Shown here one piece after another: positions 52,159 to 61,223 of a stretch of DNA of 64,000 nucleotides. The DNA lies in assembly GCF_000058485.1 (NCBI RefSeq), contig NC_008278.1, positions 1,544,962-1,608,961 of the forward strand, in the 5' to 3' direction. The position numbers and the translations under genes are program-made. The notes beneath the pieces are model-generated. The model searched no databases. It saw only the letters and a list, made by a program, of their open reading frames with translations, and was not told the DNA's origin. Within the stretch, counting starts at the first letter, position 1; each line of letters begins with the position of its first letter. The DNA is from Frankia alni ACN14a (GTDB lineage: Bacteria; Actinomycetota; Actinomycetes; Frankiales; Frankiaceae).

Positions 52159-53655
52159 TCAGGACGCCGTCCGGGCGCGCACGCCGGGCAGCAGCGTCTC
52201 GCGGTGGCGCCAGGCGAGCTCGAGGCACGCCGCCGCCGACGGAGCGATGGGCTCGGTGTCGACGAGCCGGCGCAGCGCGGTGTGGGTGAACGGGATGCCC
52301 TCGGTCACCGCCCGGTTGGGGCCGGCCGTGACGACGGATCCCTCGGCGTTGCTCTGCACCATCCCGCCGAACAGTTTGTCGAAGGCGTCCGCATCGATGA
52401 CCACGACGGTGAGTATCTCGCCGAACAAGGTCAACGCGTCGAGGCCGATGCCGAAGTACGACACCCGCACCGAGCCCGCCCGCCGCGCCTGCTCGAAGGA
52501 GCGGAACGGCTCGTCGGTGTCGTAGTCGATCGGGCGCGACGAGCTGCCGTCGTGCTCGGGGTTGCCGAGCAGTTCCTCGCTGAGTTCCCGCATGATGTTG
52601 CGCCACAGGTCGAAGTCGGCCTCGTGGTGGAACGCGGTGATCCCCGACGGCTGGAACACCCCGGCGGGGATCACGTGGTAGACCCCGCCGGCGGTCGCCA
52701 CCGAGCCCGCGCTGCGCCGGTGCAGGAAGAAACTCGCCTGACCGCCCCGATCGTGCCGGATCGTCAGGGTGTTGATCGACGGCAGGGCCACCCGGCGGCC
52801 GAAGTCGAACGGGTTGCCGATGCGCGCCCGGAACGGCAGCGCCGGCCAGGACAGCCCGGTGCCGGCCATCGCGGCGGCCGCCTCGTGGGCCACCGTCTCG
52901 CACACGTCGACAGCGTCGAAGTAGGTCGTGTGGCCGAAGTTCAGCGTCGGCCGGTTGTCCGCCGTCGCCGGCGCCGTGCCGTCGCCGCCGATGTCCAGCA
53001 GCCGGAAGCTCAGCCGGTTCTCGAACAGCGTCGGCCGGTCGAGGTCGCGCATCGCCCGGGTGTAACGCTGGTACCGGGTCTGCGCGCTGCCACCGCCGAG
53101 CAGCGGGCGGCTGCCGGCCGTCTCCGGCTCGTCCCCGCGGATCAGCGGCGGTTCGACCTTGTCCTGCCAGTGCAGGGCGACCTCGTCGATGTCCACCGGC
53201 CGGTCCCAGACCCAGCCCGGCCGGGCCAGCAGCCCGCTGCCGAGCCGGTCGGTCTCGGGGTAGAGCCGCACCGCGGCCCGGGCCAGGCTGATCCGGTGGT
53301 GGTTGAGGTGGTCGCGGGTCAGCCGCCAGGCGCGCTGGCTGGCGGCGACCTGTTCGGCCGCGGGACTGCGTGGGCCGGTGTCCCGTCGGCGGTCCGCCAT
53401 CGCGCCGGGCGCCAGGCCCACGTCCTCCGGGGACAGCGCGAGGTTGCGGGCGATGTGGCGCAGCGTCGAGATGTCGTGGATGGCCCGGCGGCCGCTTTCC
53501 ACCTTCGAGACATAGGACTGGTCGAAGCCGAGTCGATCGGCGAGTTGCTGCTGCGTCAGGCCGTGTGCCTGCCGGTAAGCCCTCAGGAGCTGGCCGACGC
53601 CGACGCTGGCTGGAGTGGCCCGCGGCGGCGTCCAGAGCCAGGTGTGACCAGTCAC
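52159..53655 (-). CDS. XRE-family regulator with C-terminal Nudix-like region
   Basis: Residues 20-75 are an XRE helix-turn-helix (LLRAYRQAHGLTQQQLADRLGFDQSYVSKVESGRR). After a middle part (WRLTRDHLNHHRISLARAAVRLYPE, then WQDKVEPPLIRGDEPETAG) the sequence from about 310 resembles a Nudix fold: INTLTIRHDRGGQASFFLHRRS, YHVIPAGVFQPSG and FDLWRNIMRELSEELLG, where RELSEELLG matches the second half of the Nudix box. Length 498. This combination suggests a regulator sensing a nucleotide-sugar or similar ligand. GTG 53655 with AGAGGA. Cotranscribed with a GalE-like epimerase. Confidence 0.78.
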   Translation of the reverse strand: MTGHTWLWTPPRATPASVGVGQLLRAYRQAHGLTQQQLADRLGFDQSYVSKVESGRRAIHDISTLRHIARNLALSPEDVGLAPGAMADRRRDTGPRSPAAEQVAASQRAWRLTRDHLNHHRISLARAAVRLYPETDRLGSGLLARPGWVWDRPVDIDEVALHWQDKVEPPLIRGDEPETAGSRPLLGGGSAQTRYQRYTRAMRDLDRPTLFENRLSFRLLDIGGDGTAPATADNRPTLNFGHTTYFDAVDVCETVAHEAAAAMAGTGLSWPALPFRARIGNPFDFGRRVALPSINTLTIRHDRGGQASFFLHRRSAGSVATAGGVYHVIPAGVFQPSGITAFHHEADFDLWRNIMRELSEELLGNPEHDGSSSRPIDYDTDEPFRSFEQARRAGSVRVSYFGIGLDALTLFGEILTVVVIDADAFDKLFGGMVQSNAEGSVVTAGPNRAVTEGIPFTHTALRRLVDTEPIAPSAAACLELAWRHRETLLPGVRARTAS

Positions 53656-53681
53656 CCGCTGTCCTCTCGTCCGACAATCGT

Positions 53682-53702
53682 GTTACGCGAAGTGAGCATA
53701 AC
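53682..53702. promoter_or_regulatory. Candidate operator upstream of the XRE-Nudix gene
   Basis: GTTACGC, seven bases, GCATAAC: an inverted repeat with 6 of 7 matches, 27 bases upstream of the GTG of the XRE-type gene. Another GTTATGC occurs at 53793-53799 in the same intergenic stretch. Spacing and position fit autoregulation. Confidence 0.38.
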
Positions 53703-53824
53703 GAGTCGGGCATCTGAGAGCGCAGTGACATAAATCGACCACCCCATACGGAGGTGGCCCGGTGGCATCCTGCAACATCTTCGCTGCCAAGCGTTATGCG
53801 GTGCTGTTCCTGTCATCCCGGCGT

Positions 53825-54019
53825 TCATTGGTTGGGCAACCCGTCGGACAGATCGAGGACGACCACGACAATGATCGCGACGAGTATCCAGCGGAAGAAG
53901 CCGATGCGGCTCCACACGTCGCGGGCGATGCTCCGGCCGGCTCGACCGCCGAGTACGAGCAGAGCGAGCAACGCGCCGCCGACGACGACGACGAAGATGC
54001 CGGCATTACTCTGGTCCAC
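53825..54019 (-). CDS. Small membrane protein, unknown
   Basis: From the GTG at 54019 the frame gives 64 residues with two strongly hydrophobic helices (AGIFVVVVGGALLALLVLGG and WILVAIIVVVVLDL) joined by a basic loop (RAGRSIARDVWSRIGFFR). The hydrophobicity pattern makes this frame far more protein-like than the acidic frame on the opposite strand (53762-54193). No ribosome site is visible, so the exact start is open. No family recognised. Confidence 0.48.
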   Translation of the reverse strand: MDQSNAGIFVVVVGGALLALLVLGGRAGRSIARDVWSRIGFFRWILVAIIVVVVLDLSDGLPNQ

Positions 54020-54328
54020 GCTCAAGACGATCGCATGACGGCGTCGGACGACTACGGAGGTCCTGTCCCATTGCCGCCGATCGGCCCCGAACCGCGCCAT
54101 CCTGTGCGCGCACCCGGCCGGCACGAGGTCGATCGCGGGCGTGGTCACGGCGAGGCACTCCGGTCGGTGGCGGCGTGGGGCGGCAGGGTGTGAGGGACAT
54201 CATGCAGGACTGCGTCCGCCCCACCGTCGGATCAACACACCTCCCGGCACGCCGACCCCTCCCCTTCCGCCACCCGCGGGATGTCGTCAGGCGCGCATCT
54301 GAACGGGCTCGTCCCTAGCCTGTTCCGG

Positions 54329-55849
54329 ATGTCCACGGCACTTATGACCGATCACTATGAGTTGACCATGCTGCGGGCGGCGCTCCGCTCCGGAGCGGCC
54401 AACCGTCGCGTGGTCTTCGAGGTCTTCACCCGCTCGCTGCCGCCCGGCCGCCGCTTCGGCGTGTTCGCCGGCACCGGCCGGCTGCTCGACGCCCTGGCGG
54501 ACTTCCGTTTCGCCCCGCCCGAACTCGCCGCGCTGCGTGCCGCCGGCGTGGTCGACGACGACACCGCGGCCTGGCTGGCCGACTACCGCTTCCGCGGCGA
54601 CATCCGCGCCTTCGCCGAGGGCGAGCCGTTCTTCCCCGGCGCGCCGGTCCTCGCCGTCGAGGGGACGTTCGCCGAGTCGGTGCTGCTGGAGACGCTCGTG
54701 CTGTCGATCCTCAACCACGACAGCGCGATCGCCGCGGCCGCCGCCCGGATGGTCGCCGCGGCAGGCTCGCGGCCCTGCCTGGAGATGGGCTCGCGGCGCA
54801 CCCACGAGGCGGCGGCCGTCGCGGCGGCGCGGGCCGCCTACCTGGCGGGCTTCGCGGCCAGCTCCAACCTGGAGGCGGCGCGGACCTACGCCGTGCCCAG
54901 CGTGGGGACCAGCGCGCACGCGTTCACCCTCGTCCATCCCACCGAGGCCGAGGCGTTCGCCGCCCAGGTGGCCGCCCTGGGCCGCGACACGACACTGCTC
55001 GTCGACACCTACGACGTCCCCGCGGGCATCGCCGCGGCGGTGGCCGCCGCCGGGCCGGAGCTCGGCGCCATCCGGATCGACAGCGGTGATCTGGGCGGGC
55101 TGGCCACCGCCGCCCGGGCGCAACTCGACGCACTCGGCGCGCCCGACACCCGGATCATCGCCACCGGGGACCTGGACGAGCACGCCATCGCCCGGCTGGG
55201 CGAGGCACCCGTCGACGGTTACGGCGTAGGGACCAGCCTGGTCACCGGGTCCGGCGCGCCGACAGCCGGGTTCGTCTACAAGCTCGTCGAGGTCGACGGC
55301 GTCGCCGTCGCCAAGAAGTCGGTGGGCAAGTCCAGCCGCGGTGGACGCAAGCGGGTCGTGCGCCGCCACGACCCCAGCGGCCGCGCCGTCGCCGACGTCG
55401 TCCTGCCCGCCACGGCTGCGGCCGTCACCGCCGCTCCCGCCATCGTCCCCACCGCCAACGCCAACGCCACCGCCAACGCCACCGCCAACGCCACCGCCAC
55501 CGCCAACGCCACCGCCAACGCCACCGCCAACGCCGCAGCGGTGGCTGCGGCTGGGGCGCCGTCCGCCGGCACCTCGTCCGCCGGCACCTCGTCCGCCGGC
55601 CGGACCCTCGCCGCCGTGCCGGTGACAGCGGCGGATGCCGGGATCCGGTCCGGCGAGTCCCGGGACCGTGAGCTGCTCCAGTCGATCGTCGTGGGGGGCG
55701 AACTCGTCGACAACGACCTGGTCGGGCCCGCCGGCACCCGACGGGCCCGTGAGCACCACGGTCGGGCGTTCGCCGCGCTGCCCCCGACGGCGCGCGACGT
55801 GCGCTTCGGTCAGCCGTGCCTGCCCGTCGTGCACACCACCCACGCCTGA
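54329..55849 (+). CDS. pncB: Nicotinate phosphoribosyltransferase
   Basis: First enzyme of the NAD salvage route from nicotinic acid. Family landmarks are ALMTDHYELTMLRAAL at the start, LETLVLSILNHDSAIAAAAARM, EMGSRRTHEAAAVAAARAAYLAGFAASSN, VGTSAHAFTLVHP, IRIDSGDLGGLA and VAVAKKSVGKSSRGGRKRV. Between residues about 370 and 435 there is a low-complexity insertion of Ala-Asn-Ala-Thr units and Ser-Ala-Gly-Thr repeats that relatives lack. Length 506. TAGCCT lies 7 bases before the ATG and there is no Shine-Dalgarno, so the mRNA may be leaderless. The adjacent NrtR-like gene is probably its regulator. Confidence 0.92.
   Translation: MSTALMTDHYELTMLRAALRSGAANRRVVFEVFTRSLPPGRRFGVFAGTGRLLDALADFRFAPPELAALRAAGVVDDDTAAWLADYRFRGDIRAFAEGEPFFPGAPVLAVEGTFAESVLLETLVLSILNHDSAIAAAAARMVAAAGSRPCLEMGSRRTHEAAAVAAARAAYLAGFAASSNLEAARTYAVPSVGTSAHAFTLVHPTEAEAFAAQVAALGRDTTLLVDTYDVPAGIAAAVAAAGPELGAIRIDSGDLGGLATAARAQLDALGAPDTRIIATGDLDEHAIARLGEAPVDGYGVGTSLVTGSGAPTAGFVYKLVEVDGVAVAKKSVGKSSRGGRKRVVRRHDPSGRAVADVVLPATAAAVTAAPAIVPTANANATANATANATATANATANATANAAAVAAAGAPSAGTSSAGTSSAGRTLAAVPVTAADAGIRSGESRDRELLQSIVVGGELVDNDLVGPAGTRRAREHHGRAFAALPPTARDVRFGQPCLPVVHTTHA
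55451..55534. repeat. In-frame low-complexity repeat in pncB
   Basis: Roughly seven copies of accgccaacgcc and its 6-bp half units encode the Ala-Asn-Ala-Thr run. A second short array of a 15-bp unit (Gly-Thr-Ser-Ser-Ala) follows near 55560-55600. Confidence 0.85.
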
Positions 55850-55898
55850 CGCCGCGCCGCCGCGCCCGCCGCGGCCCCGCTGGCGGGGAGGGGGCCGT

Positions 55899-56696
55899 GT
55901 GCGGTGGGGTGGGCATGGCCAGACTGGAGGGGTGCCGCCCGCCTCGCCGCCGAATCAGGTCCGCGGTCCGCGTGACGGCGACGACGGGCGGCGCCGTGGT
56001 GACGCCGTCACGCCGCCGGTCGTCGCCGTCAGCGTGGACCTGGTTCTGCTGACCCTGCGCGGCGGCCGGCTCTGCGTCCTGCTGATCCGCCGGGACCCGC
56101 CATTCGACGCCGCCTGGGCACTGCCCGGCGGCTTCGTCGACGGCGACGAGGACCTCGACACCTCGGCATCACGCCAGTTGTGGGCCGAGACCGGGGTGAC
56201 CACGACCGGCCATCTCGAACAGCTGCGCACCTACGGCGGCCCGCACCGAGACCCGCGGGCCCCAGGGGTCAGCGTCGCCTACCTGGCCCTGCTGCCGAAC
56301 CTGCCGCAGCCGGCGCCCGGCCGGGACGGCCCCCGTGCCCGGTGGTGGCCGGTGGCGGATCTGGACTCTCCGGACGGCCCCACCCTGGCCTTCGACCATC
56401 CACGGATCGTCGCCGACGGGGTCGAGCGGGCGCGCGCGAAGCTGGAATACACCCCGCTGGCCGCCGCCTTCTGCGAGGACCAGTTCACCCTCGCCGACCT
56501 GCGTCGTGTCTACGAGGCCGCCTGGGACGTCGCACTGGATCCGCCGAACTTCCGGCGCAAGGTGCTGTCCACGCCCGGGTTCGTCGTCCCGCTCGGCCGG
56601 CGCACCTCTCCGCGCGGGGGCGGGCGGCCCGCCGAGCTGTACCGGCGCGGCTCGGCCACCGCGCTGCATCCGCCGCTGCTACGCCGCTCCGTCTGA
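55899..56696 (+). CDS. NrtR-like Nudix-related transcriptional regulator
   Basis: An N-terminal Nudix domain (VVAVSVDLVLLTLRGGRLCVLLIRRDPPFDAAWALPGGFVDG) is followed by a winged-helix domain (YTPLAAAFCEDQFTLADLRRVYEAAWDVALDPPNFRRKVL), the NrtR architecture that represses NAD genes and responds to ADP-ribose. The Nudix box is degenerate: the REUXEE part reads Arg-Gln-Leu-Trp-Ala-Glu, losing catalytic acids, as expected of a sensor rather than a hydrolase. Placement next to pncB fits. GTG 55899 has a GGGGAGGGGG site; GTG 55932 is an alternative. Family assignment firm, control of pncB inferred. Confidence 0.85.
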   Translation: MRWGGHGQTGGVPPASPPNQVRGPRDGDDGRRRGDAVTPPVVAVSVDLVLLTLRGGRLCVLLIRRDPPFDAAWALPGGFVDGDEDLDTSASRQLWAETGVTTTGHLEQLRTYGGPHRDPRAPGVSVAYLALLPNLPQPAPGRDGPRARWWPVADLDSPDGPTLAFDHPRIVADGVERARAKLEYTPLAAAFCEDQFTLADLRRVYEAAWDVALDPPNFRRKVLSTPGFVVPLGRRTSPRGGGRPAELYRRGSATALHPPLLRRSV

Positions 56697-56837
56697 CCGC
56701 CGCTGCTACGCCCGCTGCTTCTGACCGTCGCCGCCTCGTCGCCGCCCCGTGGCGGGACGTGAGCGGGGGGTGCGCCGTCGCATCTCACCGTGCCCGGTGA
56801 CGGGTCAGGGCGCGGGAATGGCGTAACAATAGGCCTC

Positions 56838-57128
56838 GTGTCTGTCACCGCCGTGTCGCCTGTCGACGTCGAGGAAGCCGACGAGACCCTCGACGACGAT
56901 CGGCCGTGGGTCACGATCGTCTGGAACGATCCGATCAATCTCATGTCGTACGTGACCTACGTCTTTCAGAAGTTGTTCGGCTACACCAAGTCAAAGGCCA
57001 CCGAGCTGATGCTCGACGTCCATCACAAGGGCCGGGCCTCGGTCGCCACCGGTACCCGGGAGGAGATGGAGGCCGACGCGGAGCGCCTGCACGCCTACGG
57101 TCTGTGGGCGACGATCGCGCAGGACTGA
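56838..57128 (+). CDS. clpS: ATP-dependent Clp protease adaptor ClpS
   Basis: Adaptor that delivers N-degron substrates to ClpC/ClpA-ClpP. After a 20-residue acidic leader comes the ClpS core: [26 protein letters not shown] with the Asn-Asp-X-Asn-like N-end-binding pocket, then [17 protein letters not shown] and [20 protein letters not shown]. Length 96 from the GTG at 56838. No Shine-Dalgarno is visible. As in mycobacteria it sits between pncB and a DUF2017 gene, but here an unusually long gap separates it from the latter. Confidence 0.94.
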   Translation: MSVTAVSPVDVEEADETLDDDRPWVTIVWNDPINLMSYVTYVFQKLFGYTKSKATELMLDVHHKGRASVATGTREEMEADAERLHAYGLWATIAQD

Positions 57129-57292
57129 CCAGCCTGGGCGAGCGGCGCCCGGCTCGGCGGCTGCGGGCGAGCGATCGGGTTGCCGACGGTCGCCACGAGG
57201 TTCGGTGCGCCCGTCGACGGCTCCTCGTCCTTGCCTCGTCCTTGCCCTCATCCCTGCCTACGTCCGTCGGTGACCAGGCGTGCACGGAGCCG

Positions 57293-57344
57293 TGCCGAGG
57301 TTTGGGCACGCTTTCGCGCCGAAGACCGTGCCCAAACCTCGGCA
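57293..57344. repeat. Perfect 18-bp inverted repeat
   Basis: tgccgaggtttgggcacg (57293-57310) and its exact complement cgtgcccaaacctcggca (57327-57344) flank 16 bases that themselves contain a short ctt/aag pairing. It lies 165 bases beyond clpS. No T-run follows, so a simple rho-independent terminator is unlikely. Confidence 0.92.
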
Positions 57345-57836
57345 TACTGTGGCCGCAATATGGCAGGAACCGGGTTGGTCGAGGCGGGGCTGGCCGGCGT
57401 CGGGGTGGGCGCAGCGGGCTGGCCCGCGTCGGGCTGGGCGGCGTGGGGACGGGCGGTGTGGGCTGGGCGGCGTCGGGCTGGCCGGGACGGGCTGGGCGGC
57501 AACGGCCGCCGGTGGCTGCCGATCGGTCTCGTGGCGACGTAAGGTTGCCCAACTCTGCAGCTCCGTCGTGACAACGAGGCCACAAAGGGCTAGCTGGATC
57601 GGGTCTAGCTGGCCGAGGTCGGCCGCCGGTGGCAGGCGCGGCGCCGGCGTGCGCCCGCCGCCCGGGGCGACGGGCGGCGGGTGAATCTGTCCGGGGCGGA
57701 GCGAATGCCGGAGGCCGGTCGGCCAGGCTGTGGGCCGGTGCTCGACAATGTGCTCGGCGGGTCGAGAAGGCGCGGGCGGGATTCGTCCGGACAGGTCCCG
57801 GCAGAGTCCCACGGGGGGCGATTCCGAAAAAGCCGA

Positions 57837-57878
57837 GGGAATCCGGATTCCCCGTTTTCTGGTGGAACGGCCCGTTCC
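57837..57878. repeat. Two adjacent palindromes
   Basis: gggaatccggattccc (57837-57852) is a perfect 16-bp palindrome. Eleven bases later GGAACGG-c-CCGTTCC (57864-57878) is a second one. Both lie in a less GC-rich part of the noncoding region and could be protein-binding sites. Confidence 0.8.
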
Positions 57879-58394
57879 GTAATTCGGTCCTGCTGGACTG
57901 CGGGGATGAATCCGGGCTGTGCGTATCGGGCGTCGAGGAAAATTCGACCCTGCCGTCCGGAATATTCGGGTAGTCGGGCTCGGGCTTCTCGCGTTGGCGT
58001 CGCGCGGCCACCGCACGACTCCGCTCGGTGCCGGGTTCAACGGCGTCCGTATCGCAAAGTTGGCCAGATTCCGGGTGGGACGACCGCGCTACCCCTTCCC
58101 GGGGATCCACCCCGAGAACGCCTCCCTCCCGGGCGTCCCGAGGCCCGGGCGCCCTGGGCCCGACGCCCCGAAGCGGCATGCGGGGCCGCTGTGCCGGCTC
58201 GACTAGGCTGGCGATGGTCAACCGCCGGACGTCCGCCGTGGCCCGCACTGCGCGCCCGCTTCCGTCTGCAGGCGATGGCGTCGGCGCGTCGGGACCCGTC
58301 GCGCCGACGGTCGAGGCGCGCCGGCGTCGGCGGTGACCGACGAGACTTCCGCGGGCAGGCGCCGCGGACGAGCGGTGATGGAGGGCACGACGTC

Positions 58395-58934
58395 GTGGCT
58401 GCTGACGGTTTCCGTCGCACCCGGTCCGGGATCGAGCTGCGGCTGCCGCAGTGGGAGTCGGCGCTGCTGTCCCAGCTCGTCGGCCAGATCGAGGCGTTGC
58501 TCGAACCGCCGCCCGTGGAGGACCCGCTGGAGGCGATGGTCGGCCTGCGCGACACCGCCCCGCCCCCGCCCGAGGACCCGGCGATGGCCCGGCTGCTTCC
58601 CGACCCGTATCCGGACGACCCGATGGCCTCCGGGGACTTCCGCCGTCGCCGCACCGACGACCTGCTCGCCCGCAAGCGCGACGCCGCCCGTCGCGTGCTG
58701 GCCGCCATGCCCGCTCCCGGGTCCGTACTCGTCCTCGACGAGGACGCCGCTCAGGACTGGCTGACCACCCTGAACGACCTGCGGCTGTTCCTGGGCACCC
58801 GCCTCGCACTGACCGACGACGACTCCACCGACGAGCTGGAGCGGATGGATCCGGAGGATCCGCGCTACCCGCTGGTGGCGACGTACGTCTTTCTGACCGG
58901 GCTGCTCGACGAGCTGACCCGGGCACTGGACTAG
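58395..58934 (+). CDS. DUF2017 family protein
   Basis: A 179-residue acidic protein conserved downstream of clpS in actinobacteria. The core is GIELRLPQWESALLSQLVGQIEALL, MARLLPDPYPDDP, DDLLARKRDAARRVLAAMP and the C-terminal DEDAAQDWLTTLNDLRLFLGTRLAL plus YVFLTGLLDELTRALD. Function unknown, possibly linked to protein turnover through its neighbour. GTG 58395 with GGAGGG nine bases upstream; the frame is open well upstream but Arg/Ser-rich there. Confidence 0.85.
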   Translation: MAADGFRRTRSGIELRLPQWESALLSQLVGQIEALLEPPPVEDPLEAMVGLRDTAPPPPEDPAMARLLPDPYPDDPMASGDFRRRRTDDLLARKRDAARRVLAAMPAPGSVLVLDEDAAQDWLTTLNDLRLFLGTRLALTDDDSTDELERMDPEDPRYPLVATYVFLTGLLDELTRALD

Positions 58935-59042
58935 GCCTGGACCACGTCTGGACCAGACCGCCGGGACGATCCGGGGCGCGACCGGGACGGTCTCGTCGCC
59001 AGGACCGCCCAGACCGCCCCTTCCACGTCGTACGGTGGGCCA

Positions 59043-59447
59043 GTGCTGCGCATCGACCGTGCCTTCTACGAGGCGATCGTCGCCCATGCCCGCCGTGATC
59101 ATCCCGACGAGGCGTGCGGAGTCGTCGCCGGCCCGGTGGGTTCGGATCGGCCGGAGCGGTTCATCCCGATGGAGAACGCCGAGCGTTCGCCCACGTTCTA
59201 CCGCTTCGATTCGAAGGAGCAACTCCGGGTCTGGCGGGAGATGGACGACCGCGACGAGGAACCCGTCGTCATCTACCACTCGCACACCGCGACCGAGGCG
59301 TTCCCGTCCCGCACCGACATCTCCCTGGCCGCCGAGCCCGGTGCACACTACGTGCTGGCCTCCACCCGGGAGTCCGATCACACCGAGTTCCGGTCCTTCC
59401 GGATCGTCGACGGCACGGTCACCGAGGAGCCGGTGGAAATCGTCTGA
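59043..59447 (+). CDS. mec: JAMM-family metalloprotease acting on CysO (Mec)
   Basis: A 134-residue Mov34/MPN/PAD-1 protein. The JAMM zinc site is complete: Glu23 (PDEACGVV), His79-Ser-His81 and the Ser89-X2-Asp92 pair (HSHTATEAFPSRTD). In M. tuberculosis Mec (Rv1334) releases cysteine from the CysO-cysteine adduct in the CysM pathway. Gene order mec, cysO, cysM is the same here. Starts at a GTG. The product may also trim the C-terminal extension of CysO seen in this genome. Confidence 0.93.
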   Translation: MLRIDRAFYEAIVAHARRDHPDEACGVVAGPVGSDRPERFIPMENAERSPTFYRFDSKEQLRVWREMDDRDEEPVVIYHSHTATEAFPSRTDISLAAEPGAHYVLASTRESDHTEFRSFRIVDGTVTEEPVEIV

Positions 59448-59780
59448 GGGCCTGGGACGTTGCAGTGGCGGAGCCGGCGTGCGACGGCGCGCGTTGAGGG
59501 GGGTGGCGGCGTGACCGGTTCCGGTGGCGGTGGTGCGCGAGCGAGGCGGTCCGGGACACCGTCCCCGCCTGCGCGAGCTGAATCGCGGACAGCCGCGCCG
59601 TCGTCGGGGCATCCTGGGCCTGCGAGTGGCGAAGTCCCCGCCCCGGCGCGTCCCGGCCCTCTGTCCTGACACCCCGCAGACTGTCCTGACACCCCGCAGA
59701 CCCCCGCCCGCGTCATCATCCCGCCCGTCCGGGCGGCGCCTCGGTCGAGCCCGACCGCTGGCACCCGCGAAAGGAGCACC
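59448..59780. other. Gap between mec and cysO
   Basis: About 330 bases without a gene, holding a 2 x 20 bp direct duplication at 59661-59700. cysO has its own ribosome site (GAAAGGAG just before the ATG). Confidence 0.6.
59661..59700. repeat. Direct duplication, 2 x 20 bp
   Basis: Two contiguous identical copies of ctgtcctgacaccccgcaga, 80 bases upstream of cysO. Confidence 0.92.
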
Positions 59781-60101
59781 ATGGCAGTCCAGGTCCGAGT
59801 GCCGACGATCCTGCGTAGCTACACGGGAGGTTCGAAGCTGGTCGAGGGCACCGGCGACACCGTCGCCGCGCTCTTCCTCGACCTCGACTCCCGGCACTCC
59901 GGGCTGCGTGGCCGGCTGGTGACCGGTGAGGACGGAGCCGAGCTGCACCGGTTCGTCAACATCTACGTCAACGACGAGGACGTGCGCTTCCTCGGCGGGC
60001 TCGACGCCAAGCTCAACGACGGCGACGAGGTCACCATCCTGCCCGCGGTCGCCGGCGGCTCCACCGCCAGTTCGCCCCGCGTGCCCGCCGGTCAGCACTG
60101 A
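59781..60101 (+). CDS. cysO: Sulfur carrier protein CysO with C-terminal extension
   Basis: Ubiquitin-fold sulfur carrier (MoaD/ThiS type) for cysteine synthesis. VPTILRSYTGG, RFVNIYVNDEDVRFLGGLDAKLNDGDEVTILPAVAGG correspond to mycobacterial CysO through its functional diglycine (Gly92-Gly93). In mycobacteria that diglycine is the C-terminus and is activated to a thiocarboxylate. Here 13 more residues follow (STASSPRVPAGQH), so the protein would need processing before it could be charged. The stop and frame are clear and cysM starts 21 bases later. ATG with AAGGAG. Length 106. Confidence 0.93.
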   Translation: MAVQVRVPTILRSYTGGSKLVEGTGDTVAALFLDLDSRHSGLRGRLVTGEDGAELHRFVNIYVNDEDVRFLGGLDAKLNDGDEVTILPAVAGGSTASSPRVPAGQH

Positions 60102-61070
<969 letters not shown>

Positions 61071-61101
61071 CCCCACAGATCGCCTTCGGCGATCTGTGGG
61101 G
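61071..61101. terminator. Strong hairpin after cysM
   Basis: ccccacagatcgcc (61071-61084) pairs perfectly with ggcgatctgtgggg (61088-61101) around a ttc loop. It starts one base after the cysM stop and lies between convergent genes. There is no T-run, as is common for actinobacterial terminators. Confidence 0.7.
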
Positions 61102-61215
61102 ACCCCTCGCCCAGGGCGCCGTCTGGGGTTTCCGTCAGATCGCCTTCGGCGATCTTCCTGGGGGAGCCGTTGGGGCCTTCGGCGATCTGTGGGGACCCCT
61201 CGCCCAGGGCGCCGT
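61083..61215. repeat. Repeated 40-bp element with hairpins between cysM and rdgB
   Basis: A 40-bp segment beginning ccttcggcgatctgtgggga at 61083 recurs exactly at 61176-61215. Between them lies another hairpin with the same core, AGATCGCC-ttc-GGCGATCT at 61137-61155. The three copies of GATCGCC/GGCGATC suggest spread of a small palindromic element. Confidence 0.85.
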
Positions 61216-61223
61216 TCGGTGGG

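Larger units (their letters stand above)
57129..58394. other. 1.27-kb region without a supported gene, rich in palindromes
   Basis: Many frames are open because of high GC, but none shows protein-like composition. It contains a perfect 18-bp inverted repeat (57293-57344), a 16-bp palindrome (57837-57852), a 7-bp inverted repeat (57864-57878) and a stretch of lower GC at 57820-57980. In related genomes the clpS and DUF2017 genes are almost adjacent, so this is an insertion or a site of gene loss. Confidence 0.65.

Noticed and set aside
53762-54193. 143-codon acidic plus-strand frame
   Set aside because: The opposite strand encodes two clean hydrophobic helices; the Asp/Glu-rich frame is what such helices give on the complementary strand.
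57248-58040. Minus-strand frames of 110-260 codons in the gap after clpS
   Set aside because: Their translations are Arg/Pro/Ser-rich without hydrophobic core patterns and cross the inverted repeats; no start with a ribosome site was found.
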